Assembly (NCBI RefSeq): GCF_030145185.1
Contig: NZ_JAQYWB010000013.1
Coordinates: 1-64,000, forward strand
From: Desulfoluna sp.
GTDB taxonomy: Bacteria > Desulfobacterota > Desulfobacteria > Desulfobacterales > Desulfolunaceae
Length of the DNA stretch: 64,000 nucleotides
Reading direction: 5' to 3'
Shown: positions 16,809 to 24,478 of the stretch, one piece after another
Layout: each line of letters starts with the position of its first letter
How positions within the stretch are numbered: the first letter of the stretch is position 1
Position numbers and translations under genes: made by a program
Notes under the pieces: generated by a model
Told to the model about the DNA's origin: nothing
Database searches by the model: none
Seen by the model: only the letters and a program-made list of their open reading frames with translations

Positions 16809-19307
16809 TCAGGCCGGAGGCTGAGGTCTTGGAATCTGCCGGGTGTCTGACAAATCCGGACCCACCCCCCAGATATCCCGGGCATATTCCAAAATGGTCC
16901 GATCGCTGGAAAAGATACCGGTGTTGGCGATATTCCTGACCACGTGTGCTGCCCATCGGGGGGTATCGAGAAAACAGTGGTCCACCTCCTCCTGAATGGT
17001 AAGATAAGAGGCCAGATCCGCCACGTGGTAATAGGTGTCATGTCCATAAAGCAGGTGCTCAAACACCCACCTGAACAGCCCCGGATCCACAGGGCAGAAA
17101 AGATTGCTCGTGAAGGCGTCCATAATCTGTTTGATGGCCGGTTCGTTTTCATAGAAATCCCAGGGGTTGTAGTCCCGGCCATCCCGCAGAGCACGAATCC
17201 CCGCCACATCATGGCCAAAAATAAAAATATTTTCCCGGCCTACGGCCTTCATGATCTCAATATTCGCCCCGTCAGAGGTTCCCACCGTCAACGCGCCGTT
17301 CATGGCAAACTTCATATTCCCTGTCCCCGAGGCCTCGGTCCCCGCCGTGGAGATCTGTTCACTGAGGTCCGCGCCGGGGATGATCGCCTCGGCCACCGTC
17401 ACGCGATAATCTGGCACAAAGGCAACCCGCAGATACTGCCGTGCTTTCGGGTGTGCATTCACCACGGCGGCAATATTGTTAATCAGTTTGATAATCTTCT
17501 TGGCCACCTTGTAACCGGGCGCCGCTTTTCCCGCGAAAATGTAGGTACGGGGCACCTCGGGGCACCACCCCTCTTCGGTAATCCTCAAAAATTGATGCAC
17601 AATATGAAGGGCCTTTAAAAGCTGGCGCTTATACTCATGAATCCGTTTCGCGTGCACATCAAACAAGGACTCCGGATCCACCGTCACATGGGCATCACGC
17701 CGGATCAAAGCGGCCAGTTTCTCTTTATTCACCCGTTTCACGGCCATGAGTCTTTCCTGAAATACGGCATCCTCCGCATAGGGTTCAAGGGCCTTGAGCT
17801 TGCGAAGGTCCCGAATCCATCCCGCGCCGATGGTCTCGGTAATCAACCCCGAGAGCCCGGGGTTCGCTTTGAGAAGCCAGCGTCTCGGGGTGACCCCATT
17901 GGTCTTGTTATTGAATTTTTCAGGCCAGAGCTTATAAAAATCCGGCAGCAGATGGTTTTTAAGAAGTTCGGTATGCAAGGCGGCCACACCGTTCACCGAA
18001 TGACTGCCCACCATGGCCAGGTGGGACATGCGCACCTGCTTTTCATCTCCCTCTTCAATCAGAGAGACATTGCGCACCAGCCCCTCGTCCAGGGGCCACT
18101 GGATGGTGATCTGCTCAAGAAACCGACGGTTGATCTCATAAATAATCTGAAGGTGCCTCGGGACCACGTACTCCATGAGACTTACCGGCCACTTTTCAAG
18201 GGCCTCCGGCAGAAGCGTGTGGTTGGTGTACCCGAAGGTCCGTTCCGTAATCGACCAGGCCCGCTCCCAGGGCAGGGAGTGCTCATCGATTAAAAACCGC
18301 ATCAATTCAGCAATGGCCAAGGCCGGATGGGTGTCATTGAGCTGAATCGCCACCTTGCTGGGGAAAAGATCAAAATTATCGTAGCTGCGCAGGAAGGTCT
18401 GCGCGATATCCCGTATGGAACAGGCCACAAAGAAGCATTCCTGAACCAGACGCAACAGCCGCCCCGCCCGAAAGGAGTCCGAAGGATAAAGGACTTTCGA
18501 GATATTCTCCGACGAAATTTTGTTCTTCACCGCTTCGTGGTAGTCCCCGTCATTGAAAATCTCTACGTCGAATTCTTCGGAAGATTTGGCTGAAAAGAGC
18601 CGCAAGGTATTCACCGTCTCCCCGCCATACCCCACAATGGGCATATCAAAGGGCACCCCCACCACCATCTCCCAGTCCAGCCACATGGGGCTGTAGTCCC
18701 CCCTTTTGTCATGGGTATGGAGAATCCGGCCGAAAAGCGGCACCAGACAAGCCTCTTCGGGCCTGGCAATCTGCCAGGGGTTGCCCCGTTTCAACCAGTT
18801 GTCCGAGGTCTCTTTCTGATACCCGTTGCTGAACTCCTGCCGGAAATGACCAAACTCATAGTTGATCCCGTAGCCGTACCCCGGAATCCCCAGGGTGGCC
18901 ATGGAATCGAGGAAGCAGGCGGCGAGCCGTCCCAGCCCACCGTTCCCGAGAGCGGCATCGGCGGTGCACTCCCGCACCTCCTCAAGATCCACCCCCTGAC
19001 CCTCCAACATCGTTTTAAAGGTATCGAACAACTTCAGGTTGCAGAGATTGTTTCCCAGGGCCCGACCCATCAAAAACTCCATGGAGAGGTAATAAACCCG
19101 TTTCACCCCCCGATCCTGATACCGCTGCTCGGTCTGAAAAAGTCGCTCAAAAAGGCGGTCCCGCACCGTAAGGGAAATGGCCCAGTAAATTTCACGGATG
19201 GTGGCCATCTTCCAATTCCGTCCCAGGGAGTACAAAAGATGGTGGGTCACCCCTGTCTGGAGAGCTTCTCGGGTATTTTCAAGTCGCAAATCCTCATAAC
19301 GTTTCAT
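16809..19307 (-). CDS. glgP: glycogen phosphorylase
   Basis: Glycogen phosphorylase releases glucose-1-phosphate from glycogen chain ends with orthophosphate. The GT35 fold is clear from VYYLSMEFLMGRALGNNL, GNGGLGRLAACFLDSMAT and the pyridoxal-phosphate region EASGTGNMKFAMNGALT (about residues 655-672, Schiff-base Lys in NMK), followed by VGTSDGANIE. I start it at MKRYEDLR (ATG 19307), which gives 832 residues; the frame can be extended to 19346 but that N-terminus is not family-like. It is the first gene of the glycogen operon and diverges from the trp leader. Eukaryotic phosphorylation sites at the N-terminus are not apparent. Confidence 0.93.
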   Translation of the reverse strand: MKRYEDLRLENTREALQTGVTHHLLYSLGRNWKMATIREIYWAISLTVRDRLFERLFQTEQRYQDRGVKRVYYLSMEFLMGRALGNNLCNLKLFDTFKTMLEGQGVDLEEVRECTADAALGNGGLGRLAACFLDSMATLGIPGYGYGINYEFGHFRQEFSNGYQKETSDNWLKRGNPWQIARPEEACLVPLFGRILHTHDKRGDYSPMWLDWEMVVGVPFDMPIVGYGGETVNTLRLFSAKSSEEFDVEIFNDGDYHEAVKNKISSENISKVLYPSDSFRAGRLLRLVQECFFVACSIRDIAQTFLRSYDNFDLFPSKVAIQLNDTHPALAIAELMRFLIDEHSLPWERAWSITERTFGYTNHTLLPEALEKWPVSLMEYVVPRHLQIIYEINRRFLEQITIQWPLDEGLVRNVSLIEEGDEKQVRMSHLAMVGSHSVNGVAALHTELLKNHLLPDFYKLWPEKFNNKTNGVTPRRWLLKANPGLSGLITETIGAGWIRDLRKLKALEPYAEDAVFQERLMAVKRVNKEKLAALIRRDAHVTVDPESLFDVHAKRIHEYKRQLLKALHIVHQFLRITEEGWCPEVPRTYIFAGKAAPGYKVAKKIIKLINNIAAVVNAHPKARQYLRVAFVPDYRVTVAEAIIPGADLSEQISTAGTEASGTGNMKFAMNGALTVGTSDGANIEIMKAVGRENIFIFGHDVAGIRALRDGRDYNPWDFYENEPAIKQIMDAFTSNLFCPVDPGLFRWVFEHLLYGHDTYYHVADLASYLTIQEEVDHCFLDTPRWAAHVVRNIANTGIFSSDRTILEYARDIWGVGPDLSDTRQIPRPQPPA

Positions 19308-19638
19308 CGCATAGGTCCATGGTGATACGAATAGATAAACGCGCACGTCGAGCGCCGAGCGTTAAAAAAAGAAGGGACTACAATTTAAGGAACAAACCAT
19401 CCGGGCCGACAGACGCCTGCAAACCAGACACGTCGAGCCAAAGGGAAAAAGGACAGATTATCGGGGAGAAACGGTCACAGTCAAAGAAATGGCACACGCC
19501 TGACCTTTCCTTTTGGTTTCTTGACTGCGCGCATGAAGGTCGATGGTCAACCCTACAGATTATCTCAAAATTTGATCATCATTTCAATACACGGATTCAC
19601 TTCTCCCGAAAACATGTTTCTATTTAAAGAAACAATCC
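19308..19638. other. divergent intergenic region between glgP and the trp promoter
   Basis: No supported gene lies between glgP and the trp promoter. An open frame from 19319 overlaps the glgP start on the opposite strand and has no recognisable content. The segment must contain the glgP promoter on the - strand, but I could not choose a convincing -35/-10 pair. Confidence 0.4.
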
Positions 19639-19667
19639 TTGACACCTATTTTGCGGCTGTGTATAAC
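19639..19667 (+). promoter_or_regulatory. sigma-70 promoter of the trp operon
   Basis: A perfect -35 TTGACA at 19639-19644 is separated by exactly 17 bases from TATAAC at 19662-19667. Transcription would begin near 19675, about 150 bases before the trp leader peptide. An inverted repeat AATGAAGG/CCTTCATT (19689-19696 and 19713-19720) lies in the early transcript. Confidence 0.75.
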
Positions 19668-19826
19668 AACCTCCACGATAGACAACACAATGAAGGCAAA
19701 AAAGGCACCCCTCCTTCATTCGAAGCGTCTATGAAGCCTTGCTCTATTTTTTTGATAAGGATACTCAAGCGATTTCAGAGAATCGCACGAATTCGCAAGC
19801 CAAACGTTGTAAGGAAAACCACCCGC

Positions 19827-19928
19827 ATGGTACACTTTCAGTCTACATTCCATCTTATCGCAACCTGTTGGTGGTGGCGTCCCTCGCTCCAAGGTCTGCC
19901 CACGACACCCTTACCGGCTGAACTCTGA
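19827..19928 (+). CDS. trpL: trp operon leader peptide
   Basis: A 33-codon frame starts at ATG 19827, with AAGGAA 10-15 bases upstream. It carries three consecutive Trp codons (TGG at 19869-19877, residues W15-W17, after Cys14) and ends at TGA 19926-19928. Trp is very rare in chance peptides, and the frame lies between a consensus promoter and terminator hairpins ahead of trpE, which is the standard arrangement for attenuation. Stalling at the Trp codons should decide which downstream RNA structure forms. The bases over the Trp codons (19873-19880) can pair with 19902-19909 with one mismatch, giving the usual 1:2 stem. The same frame is open far upstream, but only this ATG has a ribosome site. 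Confidence 0.85.
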   Translation: MVHFQSTFHLIATCWWWRPSLQGLPTTPLPAEL

Positions 19929-19945
19929 CTCCAGCTGAACCCGAC

Positions 19946-19979
19946 AAGGACCGTGAGCACACCTCACGGTCCTTTTTTT
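19946..19979 (+). terminator. first rho-independent terminator in the trp leader
   Basis: A perfect 12-bp stem (AAGGACCGTGAG at 19946-19957 with its complement at 19963-19974) closes a five-base loop. A run of seven T follows directly. It begins 18 bases after the leader-peptide stop. I found no upstream sequence that could form an alternative pairing with its 5' arm. Confidence 0.85.
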
Positions 19980-19983
19980 ATTT

Positions 19984-20020
19984 AAGGGCCGTAACGTTCT
20001 CGTTACCGGCCCTTTTTTTT
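19984..20020 (+). terminator. second terminator / probable trp attenuator
   Basis: The arms AAGGGCC-GTAACG (19984-19996) and CGTTAC-C-GGCCCTT (20001-20014) pair with one bulged C, and eight T follow. The 3' arm contains TTACCGGC (20003-20010). The identical octamer occurs upstream at 19911-19918, where it can pair with the same 5' arm and block this terminator. That is the expected relation of regions 2, 3 and 4 in transcription attenuation. Confidence 0.8.
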
Positions 20021-20106
20021 ATCTCACACCCCTTGCAATAAAAGGGACCCGGTACCCGCGCATCGTTTTTTTTTGATCGACCCAATGCCACCCATAGGAG
20101 AACCCG

Positions 20107-21597
20107 ATGTTTCTCACAGAATTTCCTTCACGCGACGCCTTTGCCAGCATAGGTGAACGCGCCGACGTCATCCCCCTCTGCCGAGAGATCCTGGCAGACA
20201 TGGAGACGCCGGTGTCCCTTCTCACCCGATTCTACACCCCGGATACGCCCCTCTTCCTCCTGGAGAGCGTGGAGGGCGGGGAACGTTGGGGACGCTTCAG
20301 CTTCCTGGGCGTCTCAGCCCGGATGGAGGTGCGCATTTTTGAAGCCCACGTGGAGATAAAAATCGGCGAATCCATCACCGAAACCGTTCATCACGGCGAC
20401 CCCCTCTCGGTCCTGCGGCAGCTCATGGCCGGATACAAGGCCGCCGAATTGCCGGAGCTGCCCAGATTCCAAGGCGGCCTCACCGGGTTCATGACCTACG
20501 AGATGGTCTCCTTCTTTGAAAAGATCCCCCACGACCACCCAAAGGGAAAACCCCTGGCCCACTTTGTCCTGGCCGACGAAATGATCCTTTTTGACAACAT
20601 TCGCAATACCATGGTCGCCGTGGTGCTCTGCTTCAAAGAAGACCATGCGGACATGAACACTCTCTACGATGCCGGTAAAAAACGTCTGGATGCTCTGATG
20701 GCGAAGGTGGAACACGGCAACGGGAAAACCCCCGGCAAAAAGCCCAAGGCCCCCCTCGTGCCTCAGCCCGTCATCCCCGAAGAGGCCTTCCGGGCCAGGG
20801 TGGCGAAAACCCGGGAAGCGATCTTTGACGGGGAGATCATCCAGGCTGTCATCTCCCAGCCCTTTGTCTGCGAGGCCCCCCCCTGCCCCGTGGAACTCTA
20901 CCGGGCCCAGCGTTACGTAAATCCCTCGCCCTACCTCTACTTCATGAACCTGGGCGGCACCTGCCTCGTGGGGTCCTCCCCGGAGGTGATGGTGCGCCTC
21001 GAACGTGGGGTGGCCACCGTTCGCCCCATCGCCGGAACCCGGCCCCGGGGCATGACCCAGCAGGAGGATCGCAAACTCGCCGATGAGCTCTTAAAAGACG
21101 AAAAAGAGCGGGCCGAGCACCTGATGCTGGTGGACCTTGGCCGCAACGACCTGGGACGCGTGGCAGACACCGGCACCGTTCAGGTCACCGATCTCATGGT
21201 CGTGGAACGCTACTCCCACGTCATGCACCTCGTCTCCAACATCTGCTGCGACCTGAAGAAAAAACTCGACGCCTTCGACCTGGTCAAAGCCACCTTCCCG
21301 GCAGGCACCCTCTCCGGCGCGCCCAAGGTACGGGCCATGGAGATCATCTCAGAACTCGAGGAATCCCCCCGGGGACCCTATGGAGGGGCTGTCGGCTATT
21401 TCTCCTTCAGCGGCAACATGGACCTGGCCATCACCATCCGCACCGCCGTCATTGAAGAGGGAACCCTGACCGTCCGCGCCGGCGCAGGCATCGTCGCCGA
21501 CTCCGACCCCGAAACAGAGCGGCAGGAGACCATCAATAAAGCCAAGGCCATCGAAAAAGCACTGTTCCTGGCCACATCGACAAGGATGAACCCATGA
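20107..21597 (+). CDS. trpE: anthranilate synthase component I
   Basis: TrpE converts chorismate to anthranilate, taking ammonia from TrpG. The 496-residue chain has the N-terminal regulatory region, with the LLESVEGGERWGRFSFLG segment that contains the Trp-binding LLES motif. The chorismate-binding domain follows, with IAGTRPRG, DEKERAEHLMLVDLGRND, FPAGTLSGAPKVRAMEI and AGAGIVADSDPETE. ATG 20107 follows AGGAG. It opens the operon and overlaps trpG by four bases (ATGA), which indicates translational coupling. Feedback inhibition by Trp is expected from the LLES motif, in addition to attenuation. Confidence 0.95.
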   Translation: MFLTEFPSRDAFASIGERADVIPLCREILADMETPVSLLTRFYTPDTPLFLLESVEGGERWGRFSFLGVSARMEVRIFEAHVEIKIGESITETVHHGDPLSVLRQLMAGYKAAELPELPRFQGGLTGFMTYEMVSFFEKIPHDHPKGKPLAHFVLADEMILFDNIRNTMVAVVLCFKEDHADMNTLYDAGKKRLDALMAKVEHGNGKTPGKKPKAPLVPQPVIPEEAFRARVAKTREAIFDGEIIQAVISQPFVCEAPPCPVELYRAQRYVNPSPYLYFMNLGGTCLVGSSPEVMVRLERGVATVRPIAGTRPRGMTQQEDRKLADELLKDEKERAEHLMLVDLGRNDLGRVADTGTVQVTDLMVVERYSHVMHLVSNICCDLKKKLDAFDLVKATFPAGTLSGAPKVRAMEIISELEESPRGPYGGAVGYFSFSGNMDLAITIRTAVIEEGTLTVRAGAGIVADSDPETERQETINKAKAIEKALFLATSTRMNP

Positions 21598-22163
21598 TTC
21601 TAATGATCGATAATTTCGACTCTTTTACCTACAACCTCGTTCAGTATCTGGAGATGGGAGGCGCGCAGGTCACGGTGTACCGTAACAATGCGGTGACCAT
21701 TGATGAAATAAAGGCCCTTGCACCTTCTGGGATCGTCATCTCTCCGGGACCGGGGCGGCCGGCGTCGGCTGGGATCTCCATGGATACCATCAAAGCCTTT
21801 TCAGGCGCGGTCCCGCTTCTGGGCGTCTGCCTCGGACACCAAAGCATCGCCGAGGCCTTCGGCGGAACCATCATCCACGCCAGCGCCGTGATGCACGGCA
21901 AGGTCTCCGAGGTGACCACCGACAAAGAAGGGATCTTTACCGGCATCGCCTCTCCCATGAAGGCCATGCGGTACCACTCCCTGGCCGTGGAGGAGGCAAG
22001 CCTCCCCCCAGAACTTCGGGTGACCGCCCGGACGGCTGACGGCGAGATCATGGGGCTCCGGCACAGAGAGCACCCCACCGAGGGGATCCAGTTCCACCCG
22101 GAGTCCATCATGACCCCCACCGGAAAGCGGTTGATTCGGAATTTTATCAACAACACGGCATAG
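21594..22163 (+). CDS. trpG: anthranilate synthase component II (glutamine amidotransferase)
   Basis: TrpG hydrolyses glutamine and passes ammonia to TrpE. This is a class I amidotransferase domain alone, without the TrpD fusion seen in enterobacteria. Catalytic residues are Cys79 in GVCLGHQSI, with the His-Glu pair in GIQFHPESI near the C-terminus, and the oxyanion loop SPGPGRP. At 189 residues it is of normal size. The start overlaps the trpE stop. A truncated dispersed repeat lies between its stop and trpD. Confidence 0.95.
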   Translation: MILMIDNFDSFTYNLVQYLEMGGAQVTVYRNNAVTIDEIKALAPSGIVISPGPGRPASAGISMDTIKAFSGAVPLLGVCLGHQSIAEAFGGTIIHASAVMHGKVSEVTTDKEGIFTGIASPMKAMRYHSLAVEEASLPPELRVTARTADGEIMGLRHREHPTEGIQFHPESIMTPTGKRLIRNFINNTA

Positions 22164-22231
22164 CTGGCAGCAAGGTGAGTTCCTTGAATATCTAACGAAG
22201 ACTTAACAATCAGAACGTAAACACAATTCCC

Positions 22232-22302
22232 ACGGGCGCAGCCCGTAAGGGAATGTGACAACCCGAAGCATGAGGGTTGAAGCATTCACGAACCTTGGAG
22301 GC
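22232..22302 (+). repeat. dispersed hairpin element, copy B lacking the third hairpin (trpG-trpD gap)
   Basis: This copy has the first hairpin (ACGGGC-GCA-GCCCGT, 22232-22246) and the second (GAATGTGA with AGCATTC, 22251-22287). It then passes from CGAACC directly to TTGGAGGC. Compared with the full copy at 24351, the segment with the large palindrome is missing. The element is inside the trp transcript, nine bases before the trpD start. Confidence 0.75.
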
Positions 22303-22310
22303 ATCGACAC

Positions 22311-23327
22311 ATGTTCAGCGACATACTCAAAAAGCTTGTGGCAGGAGAGAACCTTTACGAAAGCACCATGGCCGACCTCATGGAAGAGATTCTGGAAGGC
22401 AGGGCCACCGACGCCCAGATCGGCGCCCTCATGGCCGGACTCGCCGCCAAGGGCGAGACCTTCGAAGAGCTGGCCGGAGCCGCCCGGGCCATGCGGAAAA
22501 GCGCCACCCGCATCCACACCAACGGGTCCTGCTTTGACACCTGCGGCACCGGCGGGGACGGCCTGTCCACCTTCAACATCTCCACGGTCACCGCCTTTGT
22601 GGTGGCCGCCCAGGGCGTCACCGTGGCCAAGCACGGCAACCGAAGCGTCTCCAGCACCTGCGGCAGCGCCGATGTGCTGGAAGCCCTGGGGGTGAACCTG
22701 TCGGTATCACCCTACGTGGTGGAAGAGGCCATCGCCGAGGTGGGCATCGGTTTTCTCTTTGCCCCCAAATTTAACAGCGCCATGCGCCACGCCGCCGCCG
22801 CACGAAAAGAGACGGGCCTTCGAAGCATCTTTAATATGGTGGGTCCCTTAACCAACCCGGCCGGTGCCTCCCGGCAGCTCTTGGGGGTCTACGCCCCCCA
22901 GCTCACCGAGATGTTCGCCGAGGCCCTGCGCCTGCTGGGCAGCCAGCGCGCCCTGGTGGTCCACGGCCATGATGGCCTGGATGAAATCAGCGTCTGCGCC
23001 CCCACCCGGGTCACCGAACTCAACAACGAGCTTATCCGAACCACCGACATCGACCCCACCGATTACTTCGGCGAGCTGGCCCCCCCTGAGGCGCTCAAAG
23101 GCGGAGACCCCGAGGAGAATGCCCGCATCGCCCGGAGCATTCTCTCAGGCGACGAGCGCGGCCCCAGACGAAACGTGATCCTTATTAACGCCGGCGCGGC
23201 CCTCATGGCCGCCGATAAAGCCGAGACCTTAAGGGAAGGCATCCACCTCGCCGAAGAGGCCATCGACTCCGGCAACGCCCTGGCCAAACTCGACGCGCTG
23301 GCACGCTATACGACGGAAAATGCCTGA
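22311..23327 (+). CDS. trpD: anthranilate phosphoribosyltransferase
   Basis: TrpD joins anthranilate to PRPP to give phosphoribosylanthranilate. The 338-residue protein has the family signatures DTCGTGGDG (PRPP binding), TVAKHGNRSVSSTCGSADVLEALG and FAPKFNSAMRHAAAARKE, and the NMVGPLTNPA stretch. Its length is typical. The start at ATG 22311 has a GGAGG about ten bases upstream that comes from the end of the inserted repeat element, so the repeat supplies part of the initiation region. It is followed by trpC 31 nt downstream. Confidence 0.95.
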   Translation: MFSDILKKLVAGENLYESTMADLMEEILEGRATDAQIGALMAGLAAKGETFEELAGAARAMRKSATRIHTNGSCFDTCGTGGDGLSTFNISTVTAFVVAAQGVTVAKHGNRSVSSTCGSADVLEALGVNLSVSPYVVEEAIAEVGIGFLFAPKFNSAMRHAAAARKETGLRSIFNMVGPLTNPAGASRQLLGVYAPQLTEMFAEALRLLGSQRALVVHGHDGLDEISVCAPTRVTELNNELIRTTDIDPTDYFGELAPPEALKGGDPEENARIARSILSGDERGPRRNVILINAGAALMAADKAETLREGIHLAEEAIDSGNALAKLDALARYTTENA

Positions 23328-23358
23328 GAAGCAGGCCTCCGGTAACAAGGAATTCAAA

Positions 23359-24141
23359 ATGAGCGAATTTTTAAAGACCATTGTCACCCACGTGAAGGGT
23401 GTGGTGGAAAAAAGCAAAACAGGAATGCCCCTGGCTGAAATAAGGCACAAAGCGGAAGCGCCCCGGATTATCAGGCCGTTCCGCGAGGCACTGGAGGACA
23501 CACCGGTGGCGGTGATTGCCGAAGTGAAACGCGCGTCGCCCTCCAAAGGGGACATCGCCCCTGACCTGGACGCGGCAAAAACGGCCCGGCTTTATGAAGA
23601 GGGAGGCGCGGCCGCCCTGAGCGTGCTGACCGAGGGGAAATTTTTTAAAGGAAACCTTGACGACCTCACGGCGGCCCGAAAGGCATGCCACCTGCCCGTG
23701 CTGAGAAAAGAATTTATTGTCGATCCGTACCAACTTTACGAAACTGCGGCCGCCGGGGCCGACGCCGTGCTCCTCATCGCCCGGATTCTTGCCCCCTCGC
23801 AACTCGCAGATTTCATGCGACTGGCCTCGGAGCTGCGCCTGGAGGCCCTGGTCGAGGTCTTTGACGAGACAGACATCGAAAAAATAGCCCCTTTGGCCCC
23901 GCCCCTGGTGGGAATCAACAACCGCAACCTGTCCAGCTTTGACACGGACACCACCCGGGCCGGGCGCCTCGCGACCCGTCTTCCCTCCGGCACCACGGTG
24001 GTTGCGGCCAGCGGCATTCAAAACGCCGGGGACATCCGGCGCCACCTGAAAGCGGGAATTTCCGCGTTCCTTATCGGAGAGAGCCTGGTACGGACTGAGG
24101 ATCCGGTGGGGAAGCTTAAAGGGCTGGTGAATAGTGAATAG
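23359..24141 (+). CDS. trpC: indole-3-glycerol phosphate synthase
   Basis: TrpC closes the indole ring of CdRP. The (beta/alpha)8 barrel shows VIAEVKRASPSKGDI (catalytic Lys), YEEGGAAALSVLTEGKFFKG, VLRKEFIVDPYQ, ALVEVFD, GINNRNLSSF and VAASGIQN. I start it at ATG 23359, with AACAAGG upstream, which gives 260 residues; the upstream in-frame ATG overlaps the trpD end. TrpC is separate from TrpF here. The stop codon lies inside a GTGAATA heptanucleotide array, so the last residues (VNSE) are repeat-encoded. Confidence 0.94.
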   Translation: MSEFLKTIVTHVKGVVEKSKTGMPLAEIRHKAEAPRIIRPFREALEDTPVAVIAEVKRASPSKGDIAPDLDAAKTARLYEEGGAAALSVLTEGKFFKGNLDDLTAARKACHLPVLRKEFIVDPYQLYETAAAGADAVLLIARILAPSQLADFMRLASELRLEALVEVFDETDIEKIAPLAPPLVGINNRNLSSFDTDTTRAGRLATRLPSGTTVVAASGIQNAGDIRRHLKAGISAFLIGESLVRTEDPVGKLKGLVNSE

Positions 24142-24166
24142 TGAATAGTGAATAGTGAATAGTGAA
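24127..24166. repeat. heptanucleotide tandem array GTGAATA
   Basis: GTGAATA is repeated five times and then partially, from 24127 to about 24166. It begins in the last codons of trpC and supplies its TAG stop (24139-24141). Because seven is not a multiple of three, frames beyond the stop cycle through further TAG and TGA codons. Confidence 0.93.
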
Positions 24167-24220
24167 AATCCAACATCTGTAATCCATGTCAATCGATTTG
24201 GCTCATTATGATCTTCCGGG

Positions 24221-24283
24221 CTAAAGGCTAAAGGCTAAAGGCTAAAGGCTAAAGGCTAAAGGCTAAAGGCTAAAGGCTAAAGG
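24221..24283. repeat. heptanucleotide tandem array CTAAAGG, nine copies
   Basis: Nine perfect copies of CTAAAGG run from 24221 to 24283 in the gap between trpC and trpF. This is the reverse complement of the CCTTTAG unit in the glgB 3' end. It is 55 bases from the GTGAATA array and about 70 bases before a dispersed hairpin element. Confidence 0.95.
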
Positions 24284-24350
24284 AAAAGTGCCCGGGGGGT
24301 TGGTTAAGTCAAGGTTTTTCAGATGGCTTGATCCCGCCCCCTCATTTACC

Positions 24351-24450
24351 ACGGGCGCAGCCCGTCAGCGAATGTGAGGTGCCCGAGGGACGAGGGCTCG
24401 GAGCATTCGCGAACCCGCTTTCAAGGTGGCGCCACCTTGCCGCTGGAGGC
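24351..24450 (+). repeat. dispersed hairpin element, full-length copy C (trpC-trpF gap)
   Basis: This is the most complete copy. Hairpin 1 is ACGGGC-GCA-GCCCGT (24351-24365). Hairpin 2 pairs GCGAATG (24368-24374) with CATTCGC (24404-24410). Hairpin 3 is the perfect 18-base palindrome CAAGGTGGCGCCACCTTG (24422-24439). It ends in CCGCTGGAGGC. It is inside the trp transcript and stops 28 bases before trpF. Confidence 0.85.
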
Positions 24451-24478
24451 TGCTTTTTATTCAATAAAGGAAAAGATC

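Noticed and set aside
19319-19928. Long open frame upstream of and through the trp leader
   Set aside because: Only the final 33 codons have a ribosome site and the Trp codons. The upstream part crosses the promoter and has no protein-like content.
8752-24283. CRISPR array
   Set aside because: The repeated arrays have seven-base units with no spacers, and no cas gene is present in the window.
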